64,000 bases of DNA from Edaphobacter bradus (GCF_025685645.1 NZ_JAGSYF010000005.1:124001-188000); one strand, 5' to 3'. Positions 1 to 9,000 are shown, counted from the first letter of the stretch. The notes: a model not told the origin generated them from the letters alone. A program made the numbers and translations.

Positions 1-120
1 GAGGCTACGGTGAAGTCGGCGGCACTGGACGACGAGAAAGTGAAGGCCAGGAGCCAGGGGAAGACAGTGGTGAAGGTGATCATCGTGCCGGGCAAGCTGG
101 TCAATCTTGTGGTGAAGTAG
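1..120 (+). CDS. leuS: Leucyl-tRNA synthetase, C-terminal end (partial)
   Basis: The window opens inside a gene; only the last 39 codons are visible. The reading frame ends in VIIVPGKLVNLVVK followed by TAG, which matches the extreme C-terminal beta-strand of bacterial leucyl-tRNA synthetases (K-V-I-V-V-P-x-[KR]-L-V-N-[IL]-V). This tail belongs to the C-terminal domain that contacts the tRNA elbow; catalytic and editing domains lie upstream of the window. The stop codon overlaps the GTG start of the next gene by one base (TAGTG), so the two are probably cotranscribed. The assignment rests on a short tail and so is good rather than certain. Confidence 0.75.
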   Translation, partial: EATVKSAALDDEKVKARSQGKTVVKVIIVPGKLVNLVVK

Positions 121-1070
121 TGCAGGGAACAGGGCATAAGGTGCACGATGCAGGCGGGCCGGTGGTGCGCGGGACGCAGTCGTTTGTTTACACGCTGTCG
201 GAGTGCTGGCGGCGGCCCTCGCTGACGGCGCTTGAAGTTCTGTGGCGGTGGACCTTCGCGGTTCCGGTGCTTCTGCTTGTGTGGCATGAGGCGGTGCGGA
301 TCCTGGGGGCGGCTCCGGTCGATGTTGACGCCTTGCAGCGGATGACGGTGCTGGATCCGCTGGCGGCTTCGCAGACGCTCGCGAAGGCGCTGGCGGTTCT
401 GCTGCCTCCGGTGTGGCATGTGGTGCGGTGGATGGGGCCGCTGTTGCTGCTGGCGTGGGTTGTAGTTTCGTCGCTGGGGCGGACCGTGGTGCTGCGGCGG
501 GTCAACGACAGGCTGCATGCGCGGGTCGGGACGCTGATGGCGCTTCAGGGGATTCGCGTCCTCGCACTGGCGGGAAGTTTTGCCGTGTGGTTCGAGTGCC
601 TTGTGTGGGCGGCGCAGACGACGGTGACCGAACCGATGTCTCGCGGAGGCGACCCGAATCTGGTCGGTTATTGCTCGATGGCAATCATCGCGACGCTGGG
701 GCTGTTTACCCTTTGGGCTGTGGTGAGCTGGGCGCTGGGCATCGCTCCGTTACTGGCAATGCTGCACGGGCTGGGCGTGGGGCAGAGCCTCGCGGCTGCG
801 TTTCGGCTGGGGCCGCTCAAGGGAAAGCTGGTTGAGATCAACCTGGTTATGGGGATTGTGAAGATCGCGCTGATCGTACTTGCGATTGTGTTCTCAGCTA
901 CTCCGCTGCCCTTCGAGAGTGTCACGTCGCAGGAGTTCCTGTTCCTGTGGTGGGCTGGGGTTGCGGTGTTTTACTGCCTTGCCTCGGACTTCTTCCATGT
1001 GGCGCGACTGGTGGGTTACCTAAATTTATGGAAGGCGTTGGGAGAGGGTCCTGCCGTGTCTCCGAGGTAA
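120..1070 (+). CDS. Polytopic membrane protein of unknown function
   Basis: A 316-residue protein with about six hydrophobic segments (roughly residues 45-60, 102-120, 145-165, 187-215, 245-265 and 272-296) and no recognisable catalytic motif. The GTG start overlaps the leuS stop by one base, which suggests translational coupling and makes the start believable although no strong ribosome-binding site precedes it. Such membrane proteins directly after leuS occur in acidobacterial genomes, but I do not know a function. It is probably an inner-membrane protein. Nothing in the sequence links it to tRNA charging. Confidence 0.7.
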   Translation: MQGTGHKVHDAGGPVVRGTQSFVYTLSECWRRPSLTALEVLWRWTFAVPVLLLVWHEAVRILGAAPVDVDALQRMTVLDPLAASQTLAKALAVLLPPVWHVVRWMGPLLLLAWVVVSSLGRTVVLRRVNDRLHARVGTLMALQGIRVLALAGSFAVWFECLVWAAQTTVTEPMSRGGDPNLVGYCSMAIIATLGLFTLWAVVSWALGIAPLLAMLHGLGVGQSLAAAFRLGPLKGKLVEINLVMGIVKIALIVLAIVFSATPLPFESVTSQEFLFLWWAGVAVFYCLASDFFHVARLVGYLNLWKALGEGPAVSPR

Positions 1071-1237
1071 GAGGGAGGCGCTGGCGCTGCTGGATGCCTC
1101 CGATAGCGCGCTCTACTGCGCGAAGCGGCTGGGCCGGAACCGGGTCGAACCGAGTATTTCGCGGGCGGATTTTCTCAGCCAGGCTGCCGACGAGGCATGA
1201 CGGGAGTGGGCGACCGGCTCGCGGTTACACTGGATGT

Positions 1238-2797
1238 GTGGACACTTCAACGATTGTCATCCTGGATTTTGGCTCGCAATATACGCAACTCATCGCGCGG
1301 CGCATTCGCGAATTCAATGTGTTTTCCGTGGTTTTGCCATGTACGGCATCGCTGGATAAGGTAAAGGAGCTCAACCCGAAGGGGGTGATTCTCTCCGGCG
1401 GGCCCTGTTCTGTCTATGACGCAGATGCTCCGGCGGCCGACCCCGCTGTGCTGGCCATGAATGTGCCGGTTTTGGGTATCTGCTATGGGCTGCAGTTTGT
1501 GGTGCACCACTTGGGCGGCAAGGTGGAGTCGGCGCCGGCGCGCGAGTACGGTCACGCGCAGGTGAGCGTCGTGGCGGAGTCGAAGCTGTTTCGCGGGTTG
1601 CCTCCGGCGATGAATGTGTGGATGTCTCACGGAGACGAGGCGAAGGAACTGCCCTCGGGTTTCCAGTTGACGGCGAAGACGTCGAATGCGGTGGCTGGAA
1701 TTGCCGATGAGGCACGGCGGATCTGGGCCGTCCAGTTTCATCCTGAGGTGGCGCACACGAAGCAGGGAATGGACCTGCTGAAGAACTTCTGTCTCGATAT
1801 CTGCGGGGCCGCTCAGGACTGGACGCCGGAGCACTTCATTCACTCGACCGTTGAGCGGATCAGGGAGCAGGTGGGAGATGGCCATGCGATCTGCGGATTG
1901 AGCGGCGGAGTGGACTCCTCCGTGGCGGCGGTCCTGGTCTCGCGGGCAATCGGCGACAGGCTGACCTGCATCTTCGTCAACAACGGTGTGCTGCGCAAGG
2001 ATGAGTTCGCCAAGGTGCAGAGGACGATGCGCGAGGGACTTGGCCTGAACGTCGTTGCCGTTGATGCGGCCGAGCGCTTTCTGACGAAGCTGGCTGGAGT
2101 AACTGATCCGGAGAAGAAGCGGAAGATCATCGGCAACGAATTCATCGCGGTGTTTGACGATGAAGCAGCCAGGATTGTTGAGGCGGAGAAGAGCGCGGGC
2201 GACGAGGTCGGATGGCTGGTGCAGGGGACGCTGTATCCGGATGTGATCGAATCGAGCAGCGTTCATGGGCCTTCGCACACCATCAAGAGCCACCACAACG
2301 TTGGCGGGCTACCCGAAGACATGAAGCTGAAGCTGATTGAACCGCTGCGTGACCTGTTCAAGGATGAGGTGCGCAGGATCGGGCGCGATCTCGGAATGCC
2401 GGAGGATATCCTTGAGCGGCAGCCCTTCCCGGGGCCAGGATTGGCGGTGCGGATTCTGGGCGAGGTCACGGAGGATCGTGTTGCGCTGCTGCAGGAAGCC
2501 GACGAGATCGTGGTTTCGGAGATCAAGGCCGCGGGGCTCTATCGCAAAGTGTGGCAGAGCTTCGCGGTGCTGCTGCCGGTGAAGTCTGTCGGCGTGATGG
2601 GCGATCAGAGGACGTACGCGTATACCTGTGCGATTCGCGCCGTTGAGAGCGAGGACGGGATGACGGCCGACTGGGCCGCGCTGCCCTATGAGGTGCTTCG
2701 CACGATCTCCAGCAGGATTGTGAGCGAGGTGCGGGGAATCAATCGCGTGGTGTACGACATTACTTCGAAGCCGCCGGGGACGATTGAGTGGGAGTAG
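1238..2797 (+). CDS. guaA: GMP synthase (glutamine-hydrolysing)
   Basis: Converts XMP to GMP with glutamine as ammonia donor and ATP, the last step of de novo guanine nucleotide synthesis. The 519 residues show the class I glutamine amidotransferase domain first: ILDFGSQYTQLIARR at the N-terminus, nucleophile Cys near residue 82 in GICYGLQ, and the His of QFHPEV. An ATP-pyrophosphatase domain follows with the P-loop GLSGGVDSS, then the dimerisation domain ending in PPGTIEWE. The frame is open far upstream, but GTG at 1238 places the conserved N-terminus correctly and gives the usual family length. It lies 168 bases after the membrane protein gene. Confidence 0.97.
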   Translation: MDTSTIVILDFGSQYTQLIARRIREFNVFSVVLPCTASLDKVKELNPKGVILSGGPCSVYDADAPAADPAVLAMNVPVLGICYGLQFVVHHLGGKVESAPAREYGHAQVSVVAESKLFRGLPPAMNVWMSHGDEAKELPSGFQLTAKTSNAVAGIADEARRIWAVQFHPEVAHTKQGMDLLKNFCLDICGAAQDWTPEHFIHSTVERIREQVGDGHAICGLSGGVDSSVAAVLVSRAIGDRLTCIFVNNGVLRKDEFAKVQRTMREGLGLNVVAVDAAERFLTKLAGVTDPEKKRKIIGNEFIAVFDDEAARIVEAEKSAGDEVGWLVQGTLYPDVIESSSVHGPSHTIKSHHNVGGLPEDMKLKLIEPLRDLFKDEVRRIGRDLGMPEDILERQPFPGPGLAVRILGEVTEDRVALLQEADEIVVSEIKAAGLYRKVWQSFAVLLPVKSVGVMGDQRTYAYTCAIRAVESEDGMTADWAALPYEVLRTISSRIVSEVRGINRVVYDITSKPPGTIEWE

Positions 2798-2799
2798 CG

Positions 2800-4155
2800 C
2801 TAGCGCGATCTCGGCGTCGCGATGTCGGGGTGGAGGACTTGCGATCTGCGAGCAGTGGTTTGGACGACGATGCGGGTGTCGCGGGGGAAGGAGATCTTCT
2901 TGCCTCGGGCGATCCACCGGTCATAGAAGGCGAGGGCTGCGCCATAGTAGCCGATGCCAGCTGCCAGGTATGCTGATTGTCCGGAGAGACCGATGATGGT
3001 TCCAACGAGTCCAAGGCCGGCCGCGCCACCAACGGCGTTCTTCCCCAAGTTATTGCCGCCGCCGTGGTCCTGATCCAAAGGTTGACTGGCAAGGAACACG
3101 AGAATGAGAGGGATGCTGATCTTGTCCTCCGGGCGGGATTTGACCTGTCCCTCGGAGTTGAGGGCGAGCGCCTGGCCGGAGTCGGCTCCGACGAGGGTGG
3201 TCACGACGTTTTGCGGTTTATCTCCCGGCAGGGTCAACTGACGGAAGGTGAAGTCCAGGGTTCCGGTGCGGCCGAAGCTGCGAGCTGGCTTTGCCCTGGT
3301 GACTGCGCCGACGAGGGTTGAGCCCTGGGGGATTGCGATGGTGTGGTCGAGGTTGTAGATGGGTTCGGCGACGGTTGCCTTGATGACCTGCCCGGTGGCG
3401 GAGGTTTCGGAGCTGAGGGGATCGTCGAGGTAGGCCTGGATGATCCATTTGCCGGGGCCTTCGTCAACGGGCTGCTCTACCGGGGCGGGCTGCTGCCAGA
3501 AGTGATGCTTCAAAGGGGCAGCGGCGATGGTTGGGGAAGGCTGTGCCGGAAAGGCAAGAGGAACGGTCGTCCTGATGGTCCAGGTGGTGCCCTTTTCTAT
3601 GCGTTCCGGATGGTAGGGGAGCCGGTTGTAGAGGAACTGCTTCAAGCGGTCAGCTTTGCCGGGGGCGAGGAAGATGGCGGCATCGTCGCGAGCGATGGAG
3701 AGGCCCACGTCTAACTGCTGGTGGAGGAATCCTCCTTTGGAGGGGGGCGGTGCGACGGCGCGGTAGATGGGGGCTCCATCGGTGGCAGGGTCTGCCGAGA
3801 AGGGGAGAGCGGACCCGTCAGCGAGGATGATCCGGGTGAAGCTGACTACGGGGATGTGGAAGGGGGTGAAGTCGCCACCGAGCCGCGCGCGAGTGCGGCG
3901 AGAATGGTCGGGGCGGAGCGCCATGACCGTACCGGAAAGAACGGTGTGTTCCGGGAGAATGAGTTTGTCATCGACGTAAACCGGATAGAGGAGCTGGGCG
4001 CGGATGGGCTGACCCGCGCGCATAGGGAGATGGTTGTCGATCATGACGGGGAGAGGAGTTCCCGTCGGGAGAGTGGCTTGGGGTGTCTGCGATTGGGCGA
4101 CGATGGGCCAGAGCAGGGACAGAAGCAGGGCTGGGCCGACCGGTCTGCGCATCAT
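2800..4155 (-). CDS. Exported protein of unknown function, VirB10-like motifs
   Basis: About 451 residues beginning with a signal-peptide-like stretch (MMRRPVGPALLLSLLWPIVAQ). Two segments have the form I/L-P-x-G/H-[ST]-x-L-x-G (LPEHTVLSGTV near residue 65 and IPQGSTLVGAV in the second half), which resembles the small beta-barrel repeats of TrbI/VirB10-type proteins. A glycine/alanine-rich hydrophobic segment near residues 385-415 could insert in a membrane. No other type IV secretion genes are nearby, so I do not infer secretion. Upstream TTG codons keep the frame open to 4200, but the double ATG at 4155/4152 puts the signal peptide at the N-terminus. It converges tail to tail with guaA, two bases apart. 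Confidence 0.6.
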   Translation of the reverse strand: MMRRPVGPALLLSLLWPIVAQSQTPQATLPTGTPLPVMIDNHLPMRAGQPIRAQLLYPVYVDDKLILPEHTVLSGTVMALRPDHSRRTRARLGGDFTPFHIPVVSFTRIILADGSALPFSADPATDGAPIYRAVAPPPSKGGFLHQQLDVGLSIARDDAAIFLAPGKADRLKQFLYNRLPYHPERIEKGTTWTIRTTVPLAFPAQPSPTIAAAPLKHHFWQQPAPVEQPVDEGPGKWIIQAYLDDPLSSETSATGQVIKATVAEPIYNLDHTIAIPQGSTLVGAVTRAKPARSFGRTGTLDFTFRQLTLPGDKPQNVVTTLVGADSGQALALNSEGQVKSRPEDKISIPLILVFLASQPLDQDHGGGNNLGKNAVGGAAGLGLVGTIIGLSGQSAYLAAGIGYYGAALAFYDRWIARGKKISFPRDTRIVVQTTARRSQVLHPDIATPRSR

Positions 4156-4235
4156 CTGATTGGATGGTATCGGATTTGGATGAAAATAACCTGAACGCAA
4201 TAGGTTGCTCCGCGATGAGGGTAGGTCTTAATCGC

Positions 4236-4267
4236 AAAGCGGAGCCCGGTTTCGGGCTCCGCTTTTT
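4236..4267. terminator. Rho-independent terminator hairpin, possibly bidirectional
   Basis: A perfect 13-bp stem (AAAGCGGAGCCCG and its complement) with a GTTT loop lies just downstream of the aldolase gene on the minus strand. On the plus strand the stem is followed by a T-run, on the minus strand by TTTGCGATT. It most likely ends the aldolase transcript. Confidence 0.75.
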
Positions 4268-4294
4268 ACTATTCGCGAATTGACGAACTAAGGG

Positions 4295-5305
4295 TTAGCC
4301 GAGTTCGGCGAGGGAGTTGGCCCCGAACTTGAGGTACCAGGGGCTCGCCGCCTTGAGGGCTTTGTTGACGTTTTCGATGTTCTGGACCCCGGTCGTCTCC
4401 AGCCAGGCGCGGAAGGGCTTCGCGCCCTGCTTGGCGTAGATAGGGATTCCGTCCTTCCATGTTGCCCGGCCGCAGAGCACACCGTTGAACTTGGTGCCTG
4501 ATTCGCCCGCGAGCTCCAGGGTCTCGATGAAGACAGGGTTTGAGACGCCAGCCGAGAGGTAGATGAAGGGCTTGTGGGTCATCGATTCGGCGTCGCGGAA
4601 GTGCTGCAGGGCCTCGGCGCGGGTGTAAGCGCGCTCACCCGTGAAGGACCTGGTGCCCTCGACGAAGGCCATCTCAACGGGGACCTCGACCTTGAGGACA
4701 TCGATGTTGTAACGGGCCTTGCCGAACTCAGCCATGGAGCCGGAGACGACCTCAGGCTTCTTTTTGGCGTAGGCCAGCGACTTCTCGTCGCCGCCCTCGG
4801 CGTCGTAGCCGACGAACTCCAGGAAGAAGGGAATGTCGTGAGCGATGCACTCGTCGCCGATGCGCTCGATCCAGGCTTGTTTGAGGTCGTTGATGTGAGA
4901 CTTTTCGAAGGGGGTGTAGTAGAGGAGGACCTTGATGCAGTCGGCTCCTGCTTCCTTCAGGCGCCGTACGCTCCAGACGTCGAGCAGGTCGGGCAGACGG
5001 CCTGGCGTGGCCGCGTCGTAGCCGGTCTTCTCGTAGGCGAGGAGCAGGCCCTTGCCGTTGCGCTCCTTCGCGGCGGGCAGACCGAACTCGGGGTCGAGCA
5101 GGATGGCGGAGGCATGGCGGGTGAGGACCTCGGTGACCTGGAGCTTGAACTCTTCGAGGTCGTGAGCGTTGGCTACGGAGCCGCGCTCCTTGGCGAGGGA
5201 CTTCTGAAGCGAGCCACGCTGGTCCATTGCGGCTGCGGCGATGACGCCGCGGTGATCGGATACGGCCTTGAGGCCGGCGAGTTTCCCTGGGGTCAGCTTC
5301 GACAT
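4295..5305 (-). CDS. Tagatose-1,6-bisphosphate aldolase-like (LacD family)
   Basis: A 336-residue class I aldolase of the LacD type, expected to cleave tagatose 1,6-bisphosphate (or a related ketose bisphosphate) to dihydroxyacetone phosphate and glyceraldehyde 3-phosphate through a lysine Schiff base. Recognisable blocks are DHRGVIAAAAMDQRGSL at the N-terminus, AILLDPEFGLPA, GADCIKVLLYY and LKVEVPVEM, the last carrying the candidate Schiff-base lysine, then LSAGV and FNGVLCGRATWKDG near the C-terminus. Length is normal. No lac or gal genes flank it, so it may serve as the general class I bisphosphate aldolase of this organism. A terminator follows directly. Confidence 0.85.
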   Translation of the reverse strand: MSKLTPGKLAGLKAVSDHRGVIAAAAMDQRGSLQKSLAKERGSVANAHDLEEFKLQVTEVLTRHASAILLDPEFGLPAAKERNGKGLLLAYEKTGYDAATPGRLPDLLDVWSVRRLKEAGADCIKVLLYYTPFEKSHINDLKQAWIERIGDECIAHDIPFFLEFVGYDAEGGDEKSLAYAKKKPEVVSGSMAEFGKARYNIDVLKVEVPVEMAFVEGTRSFTGERAYTRAEALQHFRDAESMTHKPFIYLSAGVSNPVFIETLELAGESGTKFNGVLCGRATWKDGIPIYAKQGAKPFRAWLETTGVQNIENVNKALKAASPWYLKFGANSLAELG

Positions 5306-5430
5306 TTCGTGCGCTCCTGAGGTTTGGTCTTCGGGGTCATTTTACACAGTGTTGTGATGGTTCGGCATCAACCCGGATTTTGTGCCTGAGAGTTGGATGC
5401 AATTGTATGGGCCTGGTTTTTTGCTGTGGG

Positions 5431-6306
5431 TTATCCCATCACGACGACCGGCTGCATCAGGGTTCCGGCGACGCGCCGTGCGATTGCCAGCAGTTCCGTC
5501 GGAGCTGTGAAGATCTTGACCAGCGAGGCCTGCGAGAACTCCGGGAGGTTTACCTGCATCCCGTTGCGGATCCTGCCGGCAGTCTGCTCGTCGACCGTCA
5601 CGCTTGGCATCTCGGGCAGTAGCGTGCGCGGGTGAGGTAATCGGGCTTCGATCGCTTCTGCGGTTGGGAGCGACTTCAGCTCTTCGACCATGATCGCCTG
5701 CTCGAGCGTGAAGGGGCCGGCCTGCGTTCGGCGCAGCCCGGAGAGGTGTGCGCCGCATCCGGCCAGTTGCCCCAACTCATGCGCTACGGAACGGACATAG
5801 CCGCCGGCCGAGACCTTCATCGTGAAAGTTGCTTCGTTGCCTTCGAGCGTGAGCAGTTGAAAGCCGTGGATGACGATGCGCGCCGGTTTTACAGGCACCT
5901 CGGCGCCTGCGCGCGCCAGCTTGTGCGCGGGAACACCGTTGATCTTCTTGGCCGAGTAGACCGGCGGCACCTGGTCCATTTCGCCGTGAAACCGGGCGGC
6001 GAGCTGTCTCAGCTCATCGAGCGAGAGCGACAGTGGTTGCGCGGCGGCCGTCGCCTCGCCTTCGGCGTCGAAGGTGTCGGTGGCAAAGCCGAAGCGAATG
6101 CGGCCTTCGTAGGATTTGTCGGACTGGCCGAAGAACTGGGCCAGGCGGGTGTAACGTCCGAGCAGCAGGGGCAACACGCCTGTCGCCATCGGGTCGAGAG
6201 TTCCCAGGTGGCCGATCGACTTCTCGCCGGTCGCGCGCCTGACGATGGCGACGACGTCGTGCGAGGTCATGCCGGGGGGTTTATCTAGTACAAGCAGTCC
6301 ATTCAT
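5431..6306 (-). CDS. truB: tRNA pseudouridine-55 synthase
   Basis: Makes pseudouridine 55 in the T-loop of tRNAs. The 291-residue frame starts with MNGLLVLDKPPGMTSHD, the typical TruB N-terminus, and holds the catalytic Asp in GTLDPMATGVLP plus the conserved YEGRIRFG and SAGGYVRSVAHELG blocks. The frame stays open far upstream, but the ATG at 6306 matches the family N-terminus. It is the last gene of a minus-strand chain running from the glycosyltransferase through two pterin synthases and folE; the gap to folE is 47 bases. Confidence 0.95.
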   Translation of the reverse strand: MNGLLVLDKPPGMTSHDVVAIVRRATGEKSIGHLGTLDPMATGVLPLLLGRYTRLAQFFGQSDKSYEGRIRFGFATDTFDAEGEATAAAQPLSLSLDELRQLAARFHGEMDQVPPVYSAKKINGVPAHKLARAGAEVPVKPARIVIHGFQLLTLEGNEATFTMKVSAGGYVRSVAHELGQLAGCGAHLSGLRRTQAGPFTLEQAIMVEELKSLPTAEAIEARLPHPRTLLPEMPSVTVDEQTAGRIRNGMQVNLPEFSQASLVKIFTAPTELLAIARRVAGTLMQPVVVMG

Positions 6307-6353
6307 TCCATGGACTAGTTTATCGGCTGGACGCCACGTCTGCCGGCTAGAAG

Positions 6354-6956
6354 CTAGCTGCCGTTGCGCCGCACCAGCGAGAGGAACTCGTTGCGTGTCT
6401 GCAACTGGGTCTTGAAGACGCCGCACATCGCCGAGGTTACGGTGAAGGAATGCTGCTTTTCGACGCCGCGCATCATCATGCACAGGTGTTGCGCTTCGAG
6501 GATTATGGCGACACCCTGCGGGTTGATGGCCTCGGTGATGGCATCGCAGATCTGACGTGTCAGCCGCTCCTGCACCTGCAGCCGTCGCGAAAAGACGTCG
6601 ACGAGCCGGGGAATCTTGCTCAGGCCGATCACCTTGCCGTTCGGGATGTAGGCAACGTGTGCTTTGCCGAAGAAGGGAAGCAGGTGGTGCTCGCACATGG
6701 AGAAGAACTCCACGTCTTTGACGATGACCATCTCGTCGTAGTCCACGTCGAAGAGCGCGTCGTGGAGCACGGTGTTGACGTCCTGAGCATAGCCGCGCGT
6801 GAGGAAGGCCAGGGACTTTTCCATGCGCTCCGGTGTGCGGAGCAGGCCGTCGCGGTTGGGGTCTTCGCCGATGCGGAAGAGGAGTTCGCGGTAGATATCC
6901 TGCGTTGGTATCTCGGAGAGCGGTGCGTTTTCGAGGGTAGCCTTCGTGCCGGCCAT
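6354..6956 (-). CDS. folE: GTP cyclohydrolase I
   Basis: Converts GTP to 7,8-dihydroneopterin triphosphate, the entry to folate, biopterin and queuosine precursors. The 200 residues contain the zinc ligands Cys88 and His91 in MCEHHLLPF and Cys159 in EAQHLCMMMRG, the substrate block PNGKVIGLSKIPRLV and the LQVQERLT helix. Full length for the family. It sits 15 bases downstream of two pterin synthase genes on the same strand, so a pterin product is the probable shared purpose. Confidence 0.96.
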   Translation of the reverse strand: MAGTKATLENAPLSEIPTQDIYRELLFRIGEDPNRDGLLRTPERMEKSLAFLTRGYAQDVNTVLHDALFDVDYDEMVIVKDVEFFSMCEHHLLPFFGKAHVAYIPNGKVIGLSKIPRLVDVFSRRLQVQERLTRQICDAITEAINPQGVAIILEAQHLCMMMRGVEKQHSFTVTSAMCGVFKTQLQTRNEFLSLVRRNGS

Positions 6957-6971
6957 TGTCTGGGCCTTTCT

Positions 6972-7400
6972 CTAAAGAGTGCCTGCCGCTGGAGTCCTGT
7001 CGCCGGCGTAGTCGAAGGAGTTGTTGGGTGTCTCTTCGATGTGAACCTGCTCAAGATGGGCGGCGGCGAAGTTCTGAAAGATGCGGTAGATCTCTATGGA
7101 TAGATTCTCCGTCGTGGAGACCTTATCTGCAAAACAGTCGAGTGTGTTCAGATTGGTGTGATCGAAACGGTCGTGCAGATTGGTTCGTGCGAACGCATCG
7201 AGATCGGCGAGGTCGCAGACCATTCCTGTCACCGGGTCGACTTGTCCGCTCAGCGTGACCTGCACGGTGTAGTTGTGGCCATGTCCGTGAGGGTTGTTGC
7301 ACTTGCCGAAGAGCGCGCGGTTCTTCGCCGCGTCGTAGGCTTCAGTGTGCAGGCGGTGCGAGGCGCTGAAGTGATAGCGGCGAGTGAGGTAGGCCTTCAT
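6972..7400 (-). CDS. 6-pyruvoyl-tetrahydropterin synthase family, copy 1
   Basis: A 142-residue T-fold enzyme that acts on dihydroneopterin triphosphate. Zinc ligands are His15 (SASHRL), His40 and His42 (HGHGHNY); the catalytic Cys34 is in GKCNNPHGHGH, giving a C-x5-HGH spacing as in eukaryotic-type PTPS rather than the C-x3-HGH of QueD. The end ETPNNSFDYAGD also looks like biopterin-type enzymes. The start ATG overlaps the stop of the upstream paralogue (ATGA), so both copies are translated together. Whether the product is 6-pyruvoyl- or 6-carboxy-tetrahydropterin cannot be told from sequence; no queC or queE is present nearby. Confidence 0.9.
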   Translation of the reverse strand: MKAYLTRRYHFSASHRLHTEAYDAAKNRALFGKCNNPHGHGHNYTVQVTLSGQVDPVTGMVCDLADLDAFARTNLHDRFDHTNLNTLDCFADKVSTTENLSIEIYRIFQNFAAAHLEQVHIEETPNNSFDYAGDRTPAAGTL

Positions 7401-7810
7401 GCGCTCTCTCCGTAGAAGTCGGCGAAGAGATCGGGCATCTCGTAGACACGCACGCGGTGCAGCTTCGCGTTGGGGATCTTGCCGTCGAGGCGGTGCCAGA
7501 TGGCGATGGCGATGTTCTCCGTCGTCGGGATGCTGGTCTTAAACTCGGGGACTTCGAGGTTAAGGTGCCGATGATCGTAGACGCTGACGACCTCGCGCTC
7601 GAGGATGTCCTTGAGCTGCTTGAGGTCGACGACGAAGCCTGAGACCGGATCGACGTCACCGGCGACCGTGACCTCGAGCGTGTAGTTGTGACCGTGTCCA
7701 TTGCGGTTGGCGCACTTGCCGAAGACGCGGTGGTTCTCCTCCTTGGACCAGGAATCGACCCAGTAGTAGTGTGATGAGGAGAATTCGGCTTTGCGGGTAA
7801 GAAGGATCAT
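7397..7810 (-). CDS. 6-pyruvoyl-tetrahydropterin synthase family, copy 2
   Basis: A second T-fold pterin synthase, 137 residues, clearly diverged from its neighbour. It has His14 (SSSHYY), Cys33 in GKCANRNGHGH and His39/His41, again with C-x5-HGH spacing. The end reads VYEMPDLFADFYG. ATG at 7810 places the conserved N-terminus; the frame is open further upstream without homology. The stop overlaps the start of copy 1. The pair probably provides either a heteromeric enzyme or two different pterin reactions. Confidence 0.9.
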   Translation of the reverse strand: MILLTRKAEFSSSHYYWVDSWSKEENHRVFGKCANRNGHGHNYTLEVTVAGDVDPVSGFVVDLKQLKDILEREVVSVYDHRHLNLEVPEFKTSIPTTENIAIAIWHRLDGKIPNAKLHRVRVYEMPDLFADFYGESA

Positions 7811-7857
7811 TGTGCTCTCTAAGTTAGATGAAGATAGCCGGGAAGGGTTACATACTC

Positions 7858-8958
7858 TCAGCGTCCTGTATCGTAGCTCCGCCCCTTCCAGGTTACGGAG
7901 TGTCTGATGTTGTGGTCGATAACGCTGCGTATCAACAGGTAGATAAACAGCGGCACGCCGAAGATGGAGATGGCGATGTCTACGGCGGGGAAGTTTGAGC
8001 GCGCAACTCGCGCGTAGAACCTCCACAGCGTGCGGACCCAGAGCAGCATGATCACGGTTTTCTGCCATAAGATCAGCCACGGCAGGCCGAATGCCACGAG
8101 TGGCAGGCCGAAGAAGAGCACCAGGTCCAGCACGCGCCATGCGGCCAGATAGATGGGGCGCGGCATCAGCAGCGCGAGGTTTTTGGTCCAGCCGGCGATC
8201 ATGTCGCCGGTGGTGCGGTACATGCGCGTCGAGAGCGCTTCGGGCGCGTATCGGAAGCGGATGAGGCGCTGTCCGCGCTTGATGCTGCGCGCGATGGCGA
8301 CGTCTTCGAGGACGTTGGCACCCTGTGCGCGATGGCCCCCAATCGAGAAGTAGGCGTCGCGTTCGACGAGCAGGAACTGCCCGTTGGCCGCGGCGAGGCG
8401 GCGCTGCGGGTCGTTGACCTCCTTCGTTGAATAGACCGAAGCGAGCTCGGAGAAGACCAGCGGCATGAGCGCTCGCTGCCAGAAGCCAGAGACGATCTGG
8501 CGCGGCGAGTAGGAGAGCAGCGCGACGTGGTGGCGCTCAGCCTCGCGGAGTGAGCGCGAGAGGTCGTGCGGCTGGTGGACGGTGTCGGCGTCGGTGAAGA
8601 GCAGCCAGCGGCCGCGGGCGATCTGCGCGCCTGCCCAGCAGGCGTTGTTTTTGCCGTTGAGCGAGTCGCGGCCGTGGAGGTCAAGCGGCGGCGCGTCGAG
8701 CAGCGTGATTCCGGGGTGCGAGGCTGCGGCTTCGGCGGCGATTCGCCGGGTCGAGTCAGTTGAGTCGTCGTTGACGAGGATCAGCTCCCAGTGGCGTCCG
8801 AGTTCGAAGCCGGGTTCGGACTGGCTGAGCAGGGAGGCGAGGCAGGCTGGGAGCGACGCCTCTTCGTTGCGCGCTGGCAGGATTATGGAGAGTTCCATCC
8901 CTGACGGCCGTGCTGGCTCTGCTTGCTGCGCTGGATTGTCCTGCTCGTCGCGATTCAT
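7858..8958 (-). CDS. Membrane-anchored family 2 glycosyltransferase (HpnB/CrtQ-like)
   Basis: A 366-residue GT2 enzyme. The GT-A fold starts at ELSIILPARNEEASLP, with the nucleotide-sugar region LILVNDDSTDSTR, GKNNACWAGA and the DxD motif in LLFTDADTVH, then VLEDVAIARSIKRG for the acceptor/catalytic region. The C-terminal third has two or three membrane segments (about residues 268-305 and 325-345). The layout resembles hopanoid- or carotenoid-associated transferases (HpnB, CrtQ) but no such pathway is adjacent. ATG at 8958 has a good site (AGGA, 6 bases away). It heads the chain leading to the pterin genes, 47 bases upstream of copy 2. Confidence 0.8.
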   Translation of the reverse strand: MNRDEQDNPAQQAEPARPSGMELSIILPARNEEASLPACLASLLSQSEPGFELGRHWELILVNDDSTDSTRRIAAEAAASHPGITLLDAPPLDLHGRDSLNGKNNACWAGAQIARGRWLLFTDADTVHQPHDLSRSLREAERHHVALLSYSPRQIVSGFWQRALMPLVFSELASVYSTKEVNDPQRRLAAANGQFLLVERDAYFSIGGHRAQGANVLEDVAIARSIKRGQRLIRFRYAPEALSTRMYRTTGDMIAGWTKNLALLMPRPIYLAAWRVLDLVLFFGLPLVAFGLPWLILWQKTVIMLLWVRTLWRFYARVARSNFPAVDIAISIFGVPLFIYLLIRSVIDHNIRHSVTWKGRSYDTGR

Positions 8959-9000
8959 GAATTCCTGTATGACTTCGTATTATAGGAAGTGGAGCGTGAT

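Noticed and set aside
947..1237. In-frame 5' extension of guaA
   Set aside because: The extra 97 codons overlap the preceding gene and have no GMP synthase similarity; GTG at 1238 gives the normal N-terminus.
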